Of a stretch of DNA of 16,580 nucleotides, positions 16,229 to 16,580 are shown in pieces. The DNA is taken from positions 1 to 16,580 of the forward strand of contig JAQVEQ010000041.1 in the NCBI GenBank assembly GCA_028697875.1, in the 5' to 3' direction. Position numbers and translations under genes: made by a program. Within the stretch, counting starts at the first letter, position 1. The number at the start of each line of letters is the position of its first letter. This stretch comes from Novosphingobium sp. (GTDB taxonomy: Bacteria; Pseudomonadota; Alphaproteobacteria; Sphingomonadales; Sphingomonadaceae). A model generated the notes under the pieces. The model ran no database searches, was not told the origin of the DNA, and saw nothing but the letters and a program-made list of their open reading frames with translations.

Positions 16229-16308
16229 CGTGTGCAATAGATGGCAGCAATTGGTTCGAGTGCAAGAATCGGGACGCAATTCGCCTGTCGCACGCCTATG
16301 CTGTCTGC
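16229..16308. promoter_or_regulatory. Divergent control region of the protease and ada genes
   Basis: The 80 bases contain four plus-strand GCAA tetramers beginning at 16234, 16247, 16262 and 16276, spaced 13, 15 and 14 bases. For the protease, TTGCAC with TCTATT 18 bases downstream on the minus strand is a possible promoter. For ada, TATGCT at 16297-16302 is a possible -10, but so close to the ATG that the transcript would be almost leaderless. Neither gene has a good ribosome binding site. Confidence 0.35.
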
Positions 16309-16580
16309 ATGATGATCGAGCAGCCGGAACGCCTGGCATGGATGCGGGCCGCGTTTGCCGCGCGCGACCGTTCGCAGGACGGGCGCTTCGTGGCGGCGGT
16401 CCGTTCGACCGGGATCTATTGCCGCCCGAGCTGCCCCGCGCGGCGGCCCCGGCCGGAAAACGTGGCGTTCTATCCCGACAACGCGGCGGCCGAGGCGGCG
16501 GGCTTCCGTCCGTGCAGACGCTGCAAGCCGGACGAGGCGGCGCGCGACGCGCAGGCGGTGGCGCGGGCAGTCGCGGCCAT
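16309..16580 (+). CDS. ada: Ada N-terminal methylphosphotriester-DNA repair and regulator domain (cut by right window edge)
   Basis: Ninety codons of an Ada-type protein. In the family the N-terminal domain takes methyl groups from DNA phosphotriesters onto a zinc-bound cysteine. The methylated protein then activates alkylation-repair genes through the following AraC-type domain. Seen here: DGRFVAAVRSTGIYCRPSCP and FRPCRRCKPDEAA, giving cysteines 38, 42, 69 and 72. These fall at exactly the positions of the four zinc ligands of the E. coli protein, with C38 the acceptor. The start is the ATG at 16309; a second ATG follows at 16312. Only the beginning is present, so whether it is full-length Ada, an AdaA-like protein or an Ada-AlkA fusion cannot be decided. 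Confidence 0.93.
   Translation, partial: MMIEQPERLAWMRAAFAARDRSQDGRFVAAVRSTGIYCRPSCPARRPRPENVAFYPDNAAAEAAGFRPCRRCKPDEAARDAQAVARAVAA

Noticed and set aside
14495..16240. 581-codon plus-strand open frame opposite the protease gene
   Set aside because: Composition-driven antisense frame with Arg/Gly/Gln-rich text, while the opposite strand carries a full catalytic triad and signal peptide.
16229..16339. 37-residue N-terminal extension of the protease
   Set aside because: It would overlap the divergent ada start and place a polar stretch before an evident signal peptide.

Overview
The window looks like chromosomal DNA of a GC-rich alphaproteobacterium, most likely a sphingomonad (Sphingomonadales, Novosphingobium/Erythrobacter-like). 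This rests on an F1-only ATP synthase operon in the order atpH-atpA-atpG-atpD-atpC with no F0 genes beside it, a very short epsilon subunit, a Tad-pilus ATPase, and a high G+C third-position bias that opens long empty antisense frames. The genus is an inference. No database search was possible.

Layout from left to right. (1) Positions 1-866, minus: N-terminal part of the CpaF/TadA pilus-assembly ATPase, running off the left edge. (2) 1107-2006, plus: an EamA/DMT-family transporter with a TTG start. (3) 2012-9189, minus: a tightly packed run of six genes for a membrane or envelope glycan. In transcription order they are a GT2 polyprenyl-phosphate-type glycosyltransferase, a GT-C integral membrane glycosyltransferase, a flippase-like/LPG-synthase-type membrane protein, a SAM methyltransferase, a GT4 glycosyltransferase and a second GT-C-like membrane protein. 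The first two genes have the base composition of the core genome. The later ones, above all the methyltransferase, are more A/T-rich. (4) 9333-9671, plus: a small HNH-type protein, followed by a strong bidirectional hairpin terminator shared with the ATP synthase operon. (5) 9732-14480, minus: the F1 operon. (6) 14651-16228, minus: an exported trypsin-like serine protease with a coiled coil, two further membrane segments and an unrecognised C-terminal region. (7) 16309-16580, plus: N-terminal part of an Ada methylphosphotriester repair/regulator protein, divergent from the protease and cut by the right edge.

How the genes work together. The five atp genes encode all F1 subunits. The glycan run combines a cytoplasmic GT2 that would charge a polyprenyl phosphate with sugar, two GT-C proteins of the type that use such donors outside the membrane, a GT4 and methyltransferase for cytoplasmic steps, and a flippase-like membrane protein. 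It reads as a self-contained surface-glycosylation pathway whose acceptor cannot be told from sequence.

Points most worth a second look: the second GT-C gene has a perfect AGGAGG but no ordinary start codon near it; a terminator-like hairpin sits about 50 bases upstream of atpH and is stable on one strand only; four evenly spaced GCAA motifs lie between the protease and ada; epsilon lacks its regulatory C-terminal domain; and the HNH gene ends in a 15-base tandem duplication. I found no CRISPR array, tRNA, rRNA, insertion sequence or prophage. No stretch longer than 300 bases lacks a gene; the longest gap is 867-1106.
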